From positions 607,776 through 671,775 of the forward strand of contig JAUPFP010000081.1 in assembly GCA_036925085.1 (NCBI GenBank): DNA of 64,000 nucleotides, read 5' to 3'. The stretch comes from Brachycybe producta. Lineage: Eukaryota; Arthropoda; Diplopoda; Playtdesmida; Andrognathidae. The stretch's first letter is position 1. Every line of letters begins with the position of its first letter. The notes under the pieces are model-generated. The model was given only the letters and a program-made list of their open reading frames with translations, searched no databases and was not told the origin of the DNA. Position numbers and translations under genes: made by a program. This document shows positions 1 to 13,327 of this stretch, in pieces.

Positions 1-799
1 AGGTTTTAGGATTATCCATAATGTTCATCCTTTTATCCCCTGACCCTTTAAATATGTAATGTCAATTCAGTTTTTAAAATCACATGCTTTTCAGGTGGGA
101 CTAATAGACTTTCAATTATAAATCGTGCTCCTAGTGCGGCATTACCATCGCTACGGGTCTTCACGCGGCGACGGTTCATTGAGTTGTACGGTGGAAAAAA
201 AAACCAGTTCGAGGAGCGAATTTACTGGTAACGGTATGTAGTTTTTTAAAAGTATATTTTAAATGAAAGTCGATGTATTTTGGAAACTTGACGAATAAAT
301 GAACCGAGTGATGCCTGTTTTGTGACGATCCGTTTGGAAATAAATCGTTTTATGACAGTTTTATTAAAACGATGATTTTTTTTTTGGTTTTTGGTGTTAT
401 CGGCGTTTTACACAAAAAAAAGGGGTTCACTCGCTTAATTTATTCATCAAGTTTCGAAAAGACAATGAGTTTTGTTTAATAAAAAATGCTTTTAAAATAC
501 TATATACTGTACTTGTACCAGTAAATTTGCTTCTTGAACTTAAGCCACGTCCATAGAGATCTAAGGGAGTGGTCCCATGAGTTCATGTAGCTCCATCTAG
601 TGGCATCATTTTTAATTAATTTTAATAAAAATCTATTGGTCCCACCTAAAAAATTTCATAAAGGTTTTTTTTTATATTTTCATTTTGTGCTTCAATTTAA
701 GTGATAAAATTAAACCATATTAAAGTTTTATAATGATTATTAAAATACTGCCTATTAAGAGCTCTAGTCACGTTTAGAATTTCATGCTAAATTTTAGGT

Positions 800-1170
800 G
801 GTTTTAAATTGTAAATGCATTTCAAACTCTCTATTATTCTATCTTCCATATGCAAAATTAAGCGAAACTAAAAAGTGTTCTAGAAACTAGAAGGGTAACT
901 CAGTCATTTATAAGGGCATCTTCATTTTGATATCATTTCAAAAGAAATGTTTTATAGACAAAAATTTAAAAAAAAATGGTTATCTGCCTAAAGTTGGTTC
1001 ATTTACCAACTCGCATAAAAAGCTTATTTTTGAAAGAAATTAACATGAAAATACTCTTTAAGTGATTGAGCTACCCCTAGCAGTTTCTTAAACACTTTCT
1101 GGTTTTTATTAATTTTTTCTCCTGAAATACAGAATAATCTGAGTTTGAAAACCCAGCTGTTCATAAAAAA
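800..1170. repeat. Dispersed AT-rich repeat family B, copy 1
   Basis: This segment shares ordered sub-motifs with copies near 16.4, 33.9, 41.2 and 42.7 kb: an AGCGAAACTA-type start, a CTAGAAACTAGAAGGGTAACTC-like block, a CATAAAAAGCTTATTTT core, and a GTGATTGAGCTACC...CTAGTTTCT-like end. The first and last blocks are roughly inverted complements (GTAACTCAGTCA against GTGATTGAGCTAC), so the unit looks like a non-autonomous inverted-repeat transposon. Edges are approximate. Confidence 0.5.
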
Positions 1171-1219
1171 CCATCTTAAGAAAATACATAATTATTGCTA
1201 TACATGTTGTCACTCTGTT

Positions 1220-1330
1220 TTAGAGACCTACAGTGTTCAAAAAATTGAAGCCCAGCCCAGTGCAGCCCATGAGAATTTATACCAGGCCCACAAAGGCCAC
1301 CAGGCCCATAGGCTTTGTGTAGGTCTCTAA
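1220..1330. mobile_element. Small inverted-repeat element (MITE-like)
   Basis: Perfect 13-bp terminal inverted repeats, TTAGAGACCTACA and TGTAGGTCTCTAA, bound a 111-bp segment rich in GGCCCA/CAGGCCC words. A related right half (GGGCTTTATGTAGGTCTCTA) recurs at about 1560-1694 with the same CCCA-rich interior, so at least one more partial copy lies next to it. No transposase is present. No convincing target-site duplication was seen. Confidence 0.55.
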
Positions 1331-3920
1331 TTTCCATACTAAATGGTTTACAAGTTCAAATGCTTACCAAGAAAAGAAACTGCCCCACTAATGGCTTTCA
1401 TATATGTTTATTTCATTGATTGGTCAGTGAGGAATATGTTATACTTTTATTATAGTGTGAAATAATATGTGATTCAATTATATACATTTGTAAAGAATCA
1501 ATCCCATGAGAGAAATGATGAACACCTTCCAAACCCATGATGTTCACAAAGCCAACGAGGCTCACCAGGCTCACAAAGCCCACTAGGCCTATGGGCCTTT
1601 AACATAAAAATGCCAGCCCAAGCTTAACTCAACTCATGAGCTGGGCTGGGCTTTTGCAAAAGTCCACCGGCCCATGGGCTTTATGTAGGTCTCTACTCTG
1701 TTCCACTTGTGCCATATATTACTGATTCTTACTACTTTATTCAGAACATACCATAAATCTTTTTATAATCTTTGAAAATGTTACAGAACCCTAATAGTAC
1801 TTTTACATAATACCGTATACGGAATGAGAAAAATATCGGAAATAAAATGATAATTTAGAATTATCAGATTCATTTTTAATTAATAATATTAAAAAAAAAA
1901 TCGCATAAAAATTACAATTACATTTTATATGTCTTAAATGAGACATGAGTCAGTTGCAGTGTCTGAAGATATGGACATGCTGTAAGTACTTAAATTTAAA
2001 TTATTTTTAAGAAACTATACCATAATTATACATTTTTTAAAGTGCGATATTTAGCATATTTTTTTAATTTTCTGACGGAACCCTTACTTTCCCTTCACGG
2101 AACCCCCCATTTGGAAAACGCTGCCTTAAACTATTGAGAATTAATGAGATTTTATTTGAAAATAAATTACTATATTAAAAGTTGAGAAACTTTATTTCTT
2201 GCAATAAATTTCCAAGGTTTTTTTTATTATAGAAAATGCAATTATGGTTCAAGTAGAGTTTCACATACAAAGTAATATCATTTTTATTTAAAGTATATAT
2301 TTATAAACTGTATATCTACATTACAGTATGTATTTCTTGTTTTCTACTTTATAATAATCTCATCAAGCTGTTGTCGCCCCCCCCCCTTTTCAGAGCCCTC
2401 CTTATTTTTCTCCACAGGTCCAGGCTGAAAACTACATACACATCATTAATATTCTAAAACTAAGTAAATAACAAGCACTTGATATATATAGATTGTCATA
2501 ATATACAACAAACTTCATTCCAATATAAACGAAACGTAAACATTATTATCATTATCAAATATCCGCAAGGGGAAATCGGAGGTATTTTTTTTTTTCTCTC
2601 TCTCTACTTCTTCTACAGACATCAGTAGGCCTATTTAGTACCCTAAAAACAAGAAATCTAATGATAACATAGGAATGTATGCTATAATATTAAATAAACA
2701 TTTGGAAAAAACTTAAGACTTTAAAATTGTTGTTGAAATTACTTCAGACAAGACAGACTAAAAAAATTTTTTTTTAGAAACATTCGAAGTTTTCTTTGCA
2801 AGTTTTGTTATTGTTGTTGTTGTTGTAATATCGATATATTGAATGACTCTAGTGCTATAATAACATCAATAATAGTAGTAAATTTAGTTGACTGTGTGTG
2901 GTTCACTTGTTTGAATCGCTATGGTTAAGTGCAATTCGAACAAAAGTTTAAAAAAAGTGGACGTAAATAATTTCGTAATAAACTTTTTTTTTTAAAAAAA
3001 ATTAAAAATTTGTTTGCAAATTGTAATCAGAGAGGGTGGGGGGGGGGGGAAATTCATTTAAATCACTGATTTAAATAAAAAAAAATTATCAACAACATAA
3101 AAATGAAGCAATTTAAATCACATTTCCAAAATTTTTTTTCTAGAATTGTTATTACATTACATTGTTATTTTTTTATTAGTCATTAATTATTATAATAATT
3201 AATGACAGATTGAATACTTTGCGATGAATGCATTTTTCAATGACATGAAATAAAAAAATCTGATTTAAGAGGGCTCCGCATAGAAAAATACTTGTGTAAA
3301 TGCAAGGAAGATGGCGCCTGCAACCTCCATAGGTGGCAAACTACACACGTGCCAATTAGTTGAAATCGAATGCAGCCTCCTTTTAGCTGTAAAAGCGTCC
3401 AAAACAACCTGTTATGTGACAAACTTACCCCCAGAATTACATAATATAAGTGAAGAGAGCATCACGTTGAAATAACGATGACGCAATTAAAAGTTTGCCA
3501 CGTGCAAAAAAAATAAGGTGAGTGTCGACAGTACATTTCTATGAGAGGGCTAGTAGCGCCATCTAATGCTACAGGGACAAAATAAATGGAACTACTTGCA
3601 TTCTTAAATTTTTAAAAATCCGATTTTTCGTGATTTCTATCCACCCTGATCGCAAAATTGTATTGCAAACCCATACTTCTTATGGAATTTTTAAAACCCA
3701 ACCTCGGCTGCCCTACCCTATTCTACAGTACTAATGATCAATTTAGACGTTGATGTACTCTTACTCGTCTCCTCAAAAACAACAACAGCTCATTCAGGTT
3801 TTTAAATTGATTATCATCTTTAACAAAGCCAAATGCAAAGATTAATTTGCAGTGTTCAATGATTAATTGATCATAGTCAATGGTAGAAATCAACCAAAGT
3901 TGTTATGATCAAGAGAGTCT

Positions 3921-4092
3921 TGGCATACGAACCACTTTTTAGTGTTCGACTGCAGCCTATAGTCGTTGTGTAACTTGTGTTCACAGGTCCGGCGTCTTTC
4001 CATAGCAATACAATGGCAACCACAGACCAGCCACCTGCGACAACATTTTGCAGTCGAACCCGATCACTCAGAAATGGTTCATATGTAAGGCA
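3921..4092. mobile_element. MITE-like inverted repeat, about 170 bp
   Basis: The left end carries TGGCATACGAACCA followed by GTTCGACTGCA. The right end carries the complements TGCAGTCGAAC and TGGTTCATATGTAAGGCA. The arms are about 40 bp with a few mismatches and the interior is unique. No open reading frame. Superfamily not identified. Confidence 0.5.
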
Positions 4093-4439
4093 AACTGAAT
4101 TATGCCTTTTAGAGACATAATTCTCCTGTAGATTTAAAATAATGCTGAATTAAGAGACTTTATAGGTTAACTCTAGCCTCTAGCCGGCCTATATGATTAC
4201 AAAAAAAAAGCATTTTTTTTTTGCATTAGTCATGACTAACTAGTATTTCAACGCTATGACCTGCTGCAAATATCAAACCAAAATGGAAGCTTCAAAAAAG
4301 CAATCAGCAGCAGTTTGCTTTTTAAAAGACGCATTAAAATGAACATAATTATGCAGAGCTACAAAAAGCAATGCGCAAAGCTTTGCTTTAAAGCTGCAGA
4401 AAGCAAATATGCAGTTTGTCCTTAAAGCTCTTTAGCATC

Positions 4440-4625
4440 AATCACACTGGCTGCTTTTTTTTCTTCTCTCGCCATAGTATTTCGTAAAATAAATGAGTCA
4501 AATATTGCTATATAATTTTCTTGTAAAACAAAATAAAGATCAACATTGAGTAGCAAAGTACTGTATATTATCACATTGGCAATTGAAATTTATTCAAGGA
4601 TCTTCCTTTAAATATTGCCATAATG
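4440..4625. repeat. Dispersed repeat family C, copy 1
   Basis: The order of words ATCACACTGGC, GAGTCAAATATTGCTAT, TTTCTTG, CACATTGGCAATTG and TTTAAATATTGCCA is shared with the segment at about 44640-44868 inside a DPH6 intron. CACTGGC near the start and AATATTGCCA near the end suggest weak terminal inverted repeats. Non-coding. Confidence 0.5.
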
Positions 4626-6411
4626 TATAGCTCTACGAATTTCGACCTTAGGTAATACTGTACTAGTAGTAGTGCTGACAGTTTATGTTGAGTGGTAAAC
4701 AAATCCAGTAATGTACACATATAATGTGACAAGCTGTAAAAAAAACCGTTAATGGTGTAAATTCACTCAATCATCAATACATAAGGCCAATTTATGGGGT
4801 GAAATAAACTAGATCGGAAGGTATAAAAGAATTTTAATGACCGGGGGGGGGGGGGGGGAATATGGTCATGTAGTGAGACTTGTGTGCCAATGCAAGTTTG
4901 TTTTCAATTTTTGTTTCCTTTTATAAAGAAAGTGTTTTTTTCTTCTTCTTTGAATTAAATGTGTCATCAAGAAGAGCACAGCTCCGTTCAAAGATCTTCT
5001 TCAAGTTCCAAGACTTGTTAGAAAATATTTTATTTCACACTTAACGTTAGTAAGAAGAACTTTAAATAAAACTTAATGTTTTTTTTTTAAATAATTACAT
5101 AAACTTTAAACATGTGGAGATCATGTATCATATTTTTGTTGAGCACTGTTGTTGTTGAAAAATTAAGTATTTCCTTCCAGGAATTTAACTTGAACTGAAA
5201 TTTGGTTTTGCAGAATTATTTAAGCAAAAAGTAGCCCCTCTTCCCTCCCCGCCCCCAAATATATTGATTTCTATAACCATCTCGGATTCTTATTTTTTTT
5301 TTCTTCTTCTTCATCTCATAAACTATTCACGAATCACGAGAGACAGGAAGAAAAAAATATTTTAAGTTCAGCTACTCTGAATTCCCATAATCCATTTTGA
5401 TTTCCCTAAGCTGATTTAAAAAAAAAATAAACCAAACACATACTGTATATACCTTTGCATAAAAATACTTTGGCCAATACTCTAAACCATAATTTTTACT
5501 GAAAACTGTGAGCCGAAGATGTTTTCTTTTTAACTACACACCTGCAACATGTAATGCTGCAGTTCAGTAAGGCAACACACAAGGCATACTGACATATGTA
5601 TACAGTGGTGCTGCCTAACATTTTGTCTTGGGTATACCGCACTGGTTGCGGACAAAAGGGAAAAGTATTACCTTTTGAGGTGCAACTAGCTTTATTATAG
5701 TGAAGTAAAAACCGTTTAACAACGAAAACGGATAACACGAAATATATTTTCGGTCCCATAACTCTGTATTGAGTTTCCCATAAATTTTAATTCCTTTAAG
5801 ACTGTTCCCAGAAATAAAAAAAACTATGTAAAATCTTTCGTTTTCTAAATTTGTTTTGAGATACTATTTTTTATGTAAAAACCCTTTTTCAAACACGAAA
5901 AAACACTTAAAAAAGTGGGCCGCGGGTTTTGCGAATTCGCTTTTATTTCTGCATTCTGCTTAAATCCAGTACATATTATACACATGAATAAAATGACATA
6001 TTATATGTAAAATATGCAATCCAAAATTACTGATGTTTAATTTAAAAAAAAAAATAGGTGGAACCAACATGCCTATTTTTAAATATTAACGAACTATTCA
6101 CATTACTGTATTTGTTTAATACAGGGATGGCAATTGGAAAACAAATAAAATTTCGATTCCAATACCAATAAATTGAATAATTTCGATTTCCATTCTAATT
6201 CCAATACTTTTTCGTAATACCGATTCAAATTGTAATACTTTTTCCCCAAAATGTTTTCGATACCAACTCCGATTAAAATACCAAAAAGTTATATATCGAT
6301 TAAATTCAAATTCTAATATTCATCCGTCAATTTTAAAATGGTATTCGTATTGTAATACCATAAATGTATTACAAAATACATTTTTAAAATTATTTTTAAC
6401 ATGGAATTCGA

Positions 6412-7219
6412 TTAAGAGGCTACATCGCAAAATTACTTCGAAAAATCTCCGCAAAAGAGCGCTAGCATCGTTTTTCTACTGAGCCCATAGACTAAATGTT
6501 AAAGAAAACATGTACATTTTTAAAATACACAGTCGCGGCCTTATCTTAATTTTTATATTTAAAGTTGTCCAACTTTGATGGTTCAAAATGCAATGTGCAC
6601 CTTAAATGTATGCTGATTTAGTGATAGAATGACAAAAATTAGTAAGTGTTCTTCTATTTTTAAAAAGTATTTCAAAGTAGCGAATTTCTTTCTATTATGT
6701 TAAACTCCATTGTGTACGCGCTCGTAAGAAACAACATCCATTAAAATGCTCGTAAAAATAATTTTAAAAAACCAGAAAAATTTCAGCACGTGTTCCAATG
6801 TATTGGCTTCACTGTGTTTTATTTGTGTTTTTTTTAAAAATTATGTTTAGGTATTTTTTACCAACATTTTAATGGGTGTTTTTTTTTCTTCTTACGAGCG
6901 CGTACTCAATGGTGTTTAATATAAAGTTAGAAATTCGTGATTTTGAAATATTTTTTAAAAATAGAACTGCACTTACCAATTTTTTGTCATTCTATCACTC
7001 GATCAGCATATATTTAAGGTGCATATTGCACTTTGAACTATCAAAATTAGACAACTTTAAATATAAAAAATAAACATATTGCCGCCGCGACATTGTATTT
7101 TAAAAATTAAACGTTTTTTTTCTTTAACATTGGGTCTATGGTTTCAATATAACAACGATGCTAGCGCTCTTCTTTGTGGAGATTTTCCGAAGTAATTTTG
7201 CGATGGCTAGGCCTCTTAA
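6412..7219. mobile_element. Fold-back element, about 0.8 kb
   Basis: This is a large imperfect palindrome. The left end TTAAGAGGC...CGCAAAATTACTTCG is mirrored by the right end CGAAGTAATTTTGCG...GCCTCTTAA. Matching word pairs continue inward: GCGCTAGCATCGTT/AACGATGCTAGCGC, GATAGAATGACAAAAATT/AATTTTTTGTCATTCTATC, TACGCGCTCGTAAG/CTTACGAGCGCGTA and CATTAAAATG/CATTTTAATG. The arms are about 360 bp around a spacer of under 100 bp near 6790-6860. No transposase frame is visible; the 65-codon frame inside the right arm is an accident of AT-rich sequence. Confidence 0.85.
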
Positions 7220-9805
7220 CACGAAAGAATATTCCGGTCCGTTCGATTTTGTTTTAAGAGGCTCTGTTACTGTTAGTGCCGCGGACGCGAGCAGGGGGTG
7301 CTTTGCATGATGCATCGATCGGGACCCCAGAAATAAAAATTTATTATATCGAAAATACTGAAATTGGTAGTTACCGGGATTGCATTCGCATTGTGTATAC
7401 ACGTCAAAATTTTGTTTCATATAAAAACCTGAATTAGTGATTTAAAACATTTAATCTATGTTGATGTGAAAGACACTCAACCATGATGATACATCATCCG
7501 CAAACTCGTCAACCTCCTCCTCCTTCAGAAGAAGAGCTTAATTTAAGAACATGAACGCGCTCAATATTCACAATAATTATTGCAGCTTTCCAAAGCACTA
7601 TTTTTTTTTTTTTCTTCAAAGGATATATATTTACTGAAATGAAGAAAATCTTCATCGTCATCATATTGAGATTAATACTTCAGAATAATAATGAATTAAG
7701 TGTTAAACTGTGTATGAATTATAAAATTGAAATGTTAACTTTATTGACAGTTGATATTATCACTGTTATATCAGTGAATCAGAATACTTGAAGCCTTAAG
7801 GTAGAATCAAAAAAAAAATTGAAAACCTATAAAAAAAAAACTTTATAGTTAGCCTCATGATTTCCCACCAGGTCAGCAAGTCTAAGAAAAACGTATTGCG
7901 CCTCGGAACCCTGAAAATCCACAAAACTCAACAGACTCAAGAGATAAATTGTCATCTGATGGCCATGAATTTGCCCAGATCTCTTATTTCAAGGCAAATA
8001 GATTGGATTATAATGATAAATGGTTTGATAAATTGTCTAAAAATGCTTTAGTAATGAATGTAGTGGTGACAGATTTAACCGCACAAGTGGCGGCACTTCA
8101 GTGATTCTAAATCAGTCAATCTATCAAATAGTTTAGATTATTTGGGGGGGGGGGTTGTTACATTGTAAATACGATGGAGGCGCTTTCTAACAACAGTTCT
8201 AACTTCTAGCTGTTTGTAAATTAGGTTCTACCATTACACATGAAGTCATTATTCATACTTTAACCAAGCAATTTATTTTCAAGATTTTCTACGACCAATT
8301 TTCTTGGTTCATTTCAATGACCAATTGAAAATATATTTTTGTTTTGTTTAATTAACTAAAGCCTTAATTCCACTTGACGCGAAAATGAGGGTGAAAATGC
8401 ATTTTAAACTGAAATTAAAAGCACAAATAATCCGCTCAAAACAAGGCTCAAAGTTGAATAATTTTCAACTTTTCAACTAGTTGAATGTGTTTTCAACTTG
8501 ACAAAGTGATTCTGGTCTCCTATATTAAGATTTCTCTTAGTTGTTTTTTTTTTGCTCTTTTCATTTCAGTTAATATAATGCATTTTAATTAACCTTAAAA
8601 TAATACCATTTTTAATGTAAATACTGATGTGAAATGGCGATTTATGATCTAGGTAAAGTGGTAGAGCTATCGATAGGGGTTTTCTCACTTTTAATTGACC
8701 TAACATAGTGAAGACCATTATAATGAATAGACGAGGGCCACACATTTGTGCTTTCATACACCCGGTCAGTTACATGACACAGTTACACCTTCCAATGAAC
8801 GTTACATTAGTTTCTAACTTTCTAATAAACGTTTTATAGAAGTTTGAAACTAACATAAAACGTCTTATTTTCAAAAAAAAAATATCAACTTCATTAAAAT
8901 GCATTCATCTTTTAACAAGCTTTTATTTCAGTTGACATGAGAGGGGTTGTCCAACTTGTCCGTTTGCGTGGAGCTGTATTTCTATAATTTTAACCATACT
9001 TCCCTCTAAAATAGAGAGCTGAAAGCTTATGTACACTGCAGCCTCCTCTACTAGTGTGACCTGTTAATCCATCAAATTTTGACGGATCCTCAAATTACCT
9101 GTCCAGGAGGGTACCTTAAATAACGTACTTTTCAAATTCAAAAATGCAGAGTTAGGCAACTATGTGGATAAGTGGGGAGTTGGGTGGATGTACCTGATTA
9201 CAAATTATGAACAGTTTGTCGTGTCTTCGTATAAATAAAAGCTTGTACCGAAAAACGTAGTTTTTTTTTATATATATATTTTACTCGTTCTTGATTATTC
9301 TAGTTTTCTAACAGACTTCTAAGTTATCTCTAAAAAAAATTGACCTATGACACAGTCCAGACAATATAGTTATAAAAGCTATGTCTACATTATCTGAACA
9401 AAATGTTTACAGTACAACAAACAAGCTATTATGATCTTGTTCAACAGAGCCTCACTAATAAGAAATAACTCATTATTCATACCGCACTATAATAATAATA
9501 ATAATATACAGTATACATGTATATTAATGCAGCACGTACACGTATATAGTTTTGAATTTCTGCCTTTTTGTTCCAGCTAATAAAATAATTGCTCATTTAG
9601 ACTTATACGACGATCACTCAGAAAGTGTTTGGCATGAATAATTTTTATTGTCCCAGTCCATGTAATATTTATCAACTTCAATATTCAGAACGAGTTAATG
9701 AGAATATCAAGAGGGGAGGGGGGGGGGGGGGGTGTTTCATCTCAAACAACCCTCAGGGTTGGAGGTGGAGGCTAGTAAATCCTTTTATTCAATGTGGTTG
9801 GAGGA

Positions 9806-10010
9806 CAGGCAGTTAGAAATCGGACACGAACACAAGTTGGCTCCCCCCTTGTTATGAAGACCGGCAACTTCTAATTGGTTTGTTGTGTGGTTCGACTTTG
9901 AAAAGGGCGGAGCATGTGACGTCAGACTACATAACCAGCCAATTAGAAGTTGTGTTCGTCATAACAAGGGCGGAGCCAACTGAAGTTCTCCCCCGATTTC
10001 TAACTGCCTG
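9806..10010. mobile_element. TA-type MITE family A, copy 1
   Basis: A 205-bp element starts CAGGCAGTTAGAAATCG and ends CGATTTCTAACTGCCTG, with long inner inverted repeats (CTTCTAATTGG / CCAATTAGAAG). It is very similar throughout to the copy at 17960-18163, including a shared GGGCGGAGCATGTGACGTCA core. Flanking TA is not preserved at this copy. It carries a full TGACGTCA site at 9917-9924. Confidence 0.85.
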
Positions 10011-10825
10011 TGTTGGAGGTTTCTGCTAGCAGAAAGCAGAAAAGAATGTCTCGATCTCTAGCGTAAAACGCCGGCTTATACATTATTGAGGTAACTCAAC
10101 TAAGAGCTCTTCTTATGGAATGTTTTGCGTCAAAACTGAGTGTTGCCAATAGATGGCGCAAACTATACGTAGAGCTTCAATTAGAATACGATTCAATGGA
10201 CGTACAAAAAATGGATAACATTTTAAGCAAGATGTCTTCATCCTTCTAACTTCAAAAAGCAGACAATTCTTCACTCACTTTCGGTGGGGGATTTTTTTTT
10301 CCAACATGAAGTAGCTTTACATTTATAAATTTATCTTCGTAATTCCCGAACAGATAGCCTCTACCACCAATCCTCGACATCGTTTCTGAAGATTAATGGT
10401 TTGAGATGAGTACAGACATCAAGAGAAACGGGGAGAATGGAAGAGGAGGGGTTCAAGGGGACGGACACAGAAGACGCTGAGAAGATCAATTATTCAAAAC
10501 GTTTTTTTGCCAGCACATTTTCATAGATCCATTGCATATTTATTAAAAAAAAAAAAAGAGGAACCCTTAATTTTTTTTTCTGAGAAGGAATTTTAATTTT
10601 AGCTCTTAGTCGTTTTTTTTTTCATAGCAAAAGTAAAACGTCAAAATATATTTCAGAAGAAAAAAAAATATTATTAAAATGATCACGAAAATGCATTTGA
10701 TAGAGATGGACACACAAACAACCATAAAACAAAAACGTGAAAAAGTTTTCCAATTGATATTTAAAAGTCAGCCTTAAGCAAGACGCCAAAAATTGAGAAG
10801 AAGAAAAAAAAAGTGAAGGCTGTCC

Positions 10826-10831
<6 letters not shown>

Positions 10832-10869
<38 letters not shown>
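10832..10869. repeat. CT microsatellite
   Basis: About 19 uninterrupted CT units. A second CT run lies at about 11874-11903 within a longer pyrimidine-rich stretch (11760-11920). Confidence 0.95.
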
Positions 10870-10872
<3 letters not shown>

Positions 10873-11369
10873 TAATCTTATAAAATTGCAACTCGTGATA
10901 ATCATACAAAAAAATGAAATGAGTTTTATTTTTAAGAATACATTTTTCTTGCCAACCTTGTTGCTTGTTGTGTAGTCCTATTCCTCAATAACAAGTTTTT
11001 TTTAATAGCGAGGAAGACGCTATTAAACTCGGACCCTGGCGTTCTCCTTGTCTTCTTTCTCGGTCAAAACAGCAAAAAAAACATCACTGTTGCTCGAGGG
11101 AAGCCAGGATTACACGTAGAGAGGGGGGGGGGCATTTGAAAACGCCACGGGTTTGTTGTAATCATAGTAGCTAGTAACAAGTGAAGGGTACTGAAAATTT
11201 CGTAAGTTCTAACAAGAACAGCACTTATAGAATACGTGCAGCCATTTATCACTAATTTACAATGCATTTATAATTGATACAACTTTAATCAAAATAAATG
11301 TTCAATTCTGAATTGAAACGCCCTCTGAAATTTTTTGTAGAGTAATAAAAAGTCACAAGCTGTAGGTGA

Positions 11370-11460
11370 CAGTGGTTCCCAAACTTTTGGTGGCTCACGA
11401 CACAGTATTTTATTCCGGAAGAGAAATCGCGACAGCACACCTAACAAAACTCATGGCACA
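11370..11460 (+). mobile_element. hAT-like element end (partial)
   Basis: The CAGTGGTTCCCAAACTTTTG start is the typical terminal sequence of many animal hAT elements (established knowledge). The matching opposite end was not found within the next few hundred bases, so this is either truncated or has a diverged partner. Similar minus-strand ends, reading as CAGTGTTTTCCAAA or CAGCGTTTTCCAAA, occur at about 29702 and 2121. Confidence 0.45.
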
Positions 11461-11871
11461 CTAGTGTGGCACGCTAGTGTTTTTTCGTCTTTCGAGTCGT
11501 TCGAATCCTAACCTAAAAAAACTGTTAAAAACTTTGGTAAAATTAGTTCTAACTCCAGTGACGTCCAATAGAAGCGTTCACTAACAGAAAAAACGGCGAT
11601 TGTTGCAATTTGGGTGGTTGGTTCCGGATCACCAATGGATCACCTTGTGGCCTGACTCTGAGTGCCACACACACCGTTTTTTTATTATTATTAATAACTA
11701 GTGGGGTAACGCGTCATAAATGACGGGAGCAAAAATTCACAGGCAATTGTGCGCATGCGCGTCGTTTTTACCTTTTTTTTACTCCTTTCATTTCAATTTC
11801 AGTCACCCCCTCCCACTTTTCTCTCTCTCCCCTTTCTACACTTTCCAACCTCTTCCCCTAACCCACTTCCA

Positions 11872-11873
<2 letters not shown>

Positions 11874-11902
<29 letters not shown>

Positions 11903-11903
11903 C
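11874..11903. repeat. CT microsatellite
   Basis: Uninterrupted CT units at the end of a broader C/T-rich tract. Confidence 0.9.
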
Positions 11904-13296
11904 CCCCTTCTACACTTTTCAAAGGAAGAGTTCAACATATAGTTGATCTTGAGAAAAAAAAACCGGTTCATTTATTCAAATTTATATAAATTCCGATGTG
12001 CTTCAATGGTTTTGTTACTCCACACACACACACACGCACACACAGACCTGGGATATTATATATAATAATTTAATATTTAATATTATTTCATTTATTTGTA
12101 TCTTCTTAATGAATAATATAGGATTCTTATATGAAGGATTCGAGATTCAGTAGATTCGAGAACCTTTTAGGATTCGTCCCACCTGTGTGATTAATCTGAT
12201 TATCAGAACTAGTCATGTCCGACATTTGTTCCGATAATCGACGTTCTACCGTAAATATAAAAATTGTAAATGTGAATTGTTTCGTCCTTTAAAATACTGT
12301 TATTGTTGTTGTGTGTTGACATACAATGTAAAGATATGTTTTTAGTTCCTGTCTAATATTATAGTAGTGATAAATTGATGATAATAATAAACTTAGCATG
12401 TGGTTGTTCCATAATATACAATATTATTTTCATGGACAAACACACATACAAGCAGAGAGTCCAGCTGTATATTTTTATAGTGCATATAGTTGTGTTTTTT
12501 TTTAAATAGAATATAACATCCATTGACGTCGTGACTTGTGTAGATACGTGACGACACAAGTGGTGTGTATCTATGGGTATATACAGTACATTGTATGGAG
12601 CTCTTATATTTGTAAATGTACTCCTAGAAATATCCTAAAATGAAAACAAAAATGTTATCACCACTGGCTCATATTAATAACAAACTCATGTTTTTCATTT
12701 TGTATTTGGATGTTGCTGTTTTTTTTTATTGTATTTGTGGACCCTACGTGTCACTGCCAAAGTATGAAACCAGTTATTCCGTAAATTCGCTGGTCAATGT
12801 ACAGAGCCACAAATTCAGTAAGTACTACACCTGACTTGACGTCACAAGAAGCTTGAGACGTCAGAGGAGTTGATGAAAAATGTAGGCTTTTGTGTCATTT
12901 TGTCTACTAAAAAGGGGTAATAAGCTAATAACTAATAATAAAAGAAGGCATGACTGACTGATGAACCCTTTTATTTGAATAATTACACTGCAATCAGCCC
13001 AGAAGGCCTGGTGGCAGACGGAACATTTAATCCAAAAGCAGCATATCAAAATGCATTGTCAAAATAAACATTTATTCTTTGCTGATACCAATCTCCCCAT
13101 TTGAATATAATAAGTTCAATTTGCACCATCAGTATATATGCTTTGTTTAATATTATCCCTAAGAATTCACCAAATCATAACATTCCCCATGCACACTGCA
13201 CAGCATCCTCTGGAAGCAAATTCTATTGTCGAATGACCCTAGGTACAAATGACCAGAAATACGAGTATGTTTGCACAAAAATAATATAACATCAGT

Positions 13297-13326
<30 letters not shown>
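13297..13326. repeat. Poly-G run of 30
   Basis: Thirty consecutive G, followed about 70 bp later by 13 consecutive C (13398-13410), so the two could pair. It is the longest of about ten G or C homopolymers in the left half of the window. Others include 4843-4858 (G), 8144-8154 (G), 9718-9732 (G), 14907-14918 (G), 16791-16804 (C), 21053-21064 (C) and 40251-40263 (G). Confidence 0.95.
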
Positions 13327-13327
<1 letters not shown>

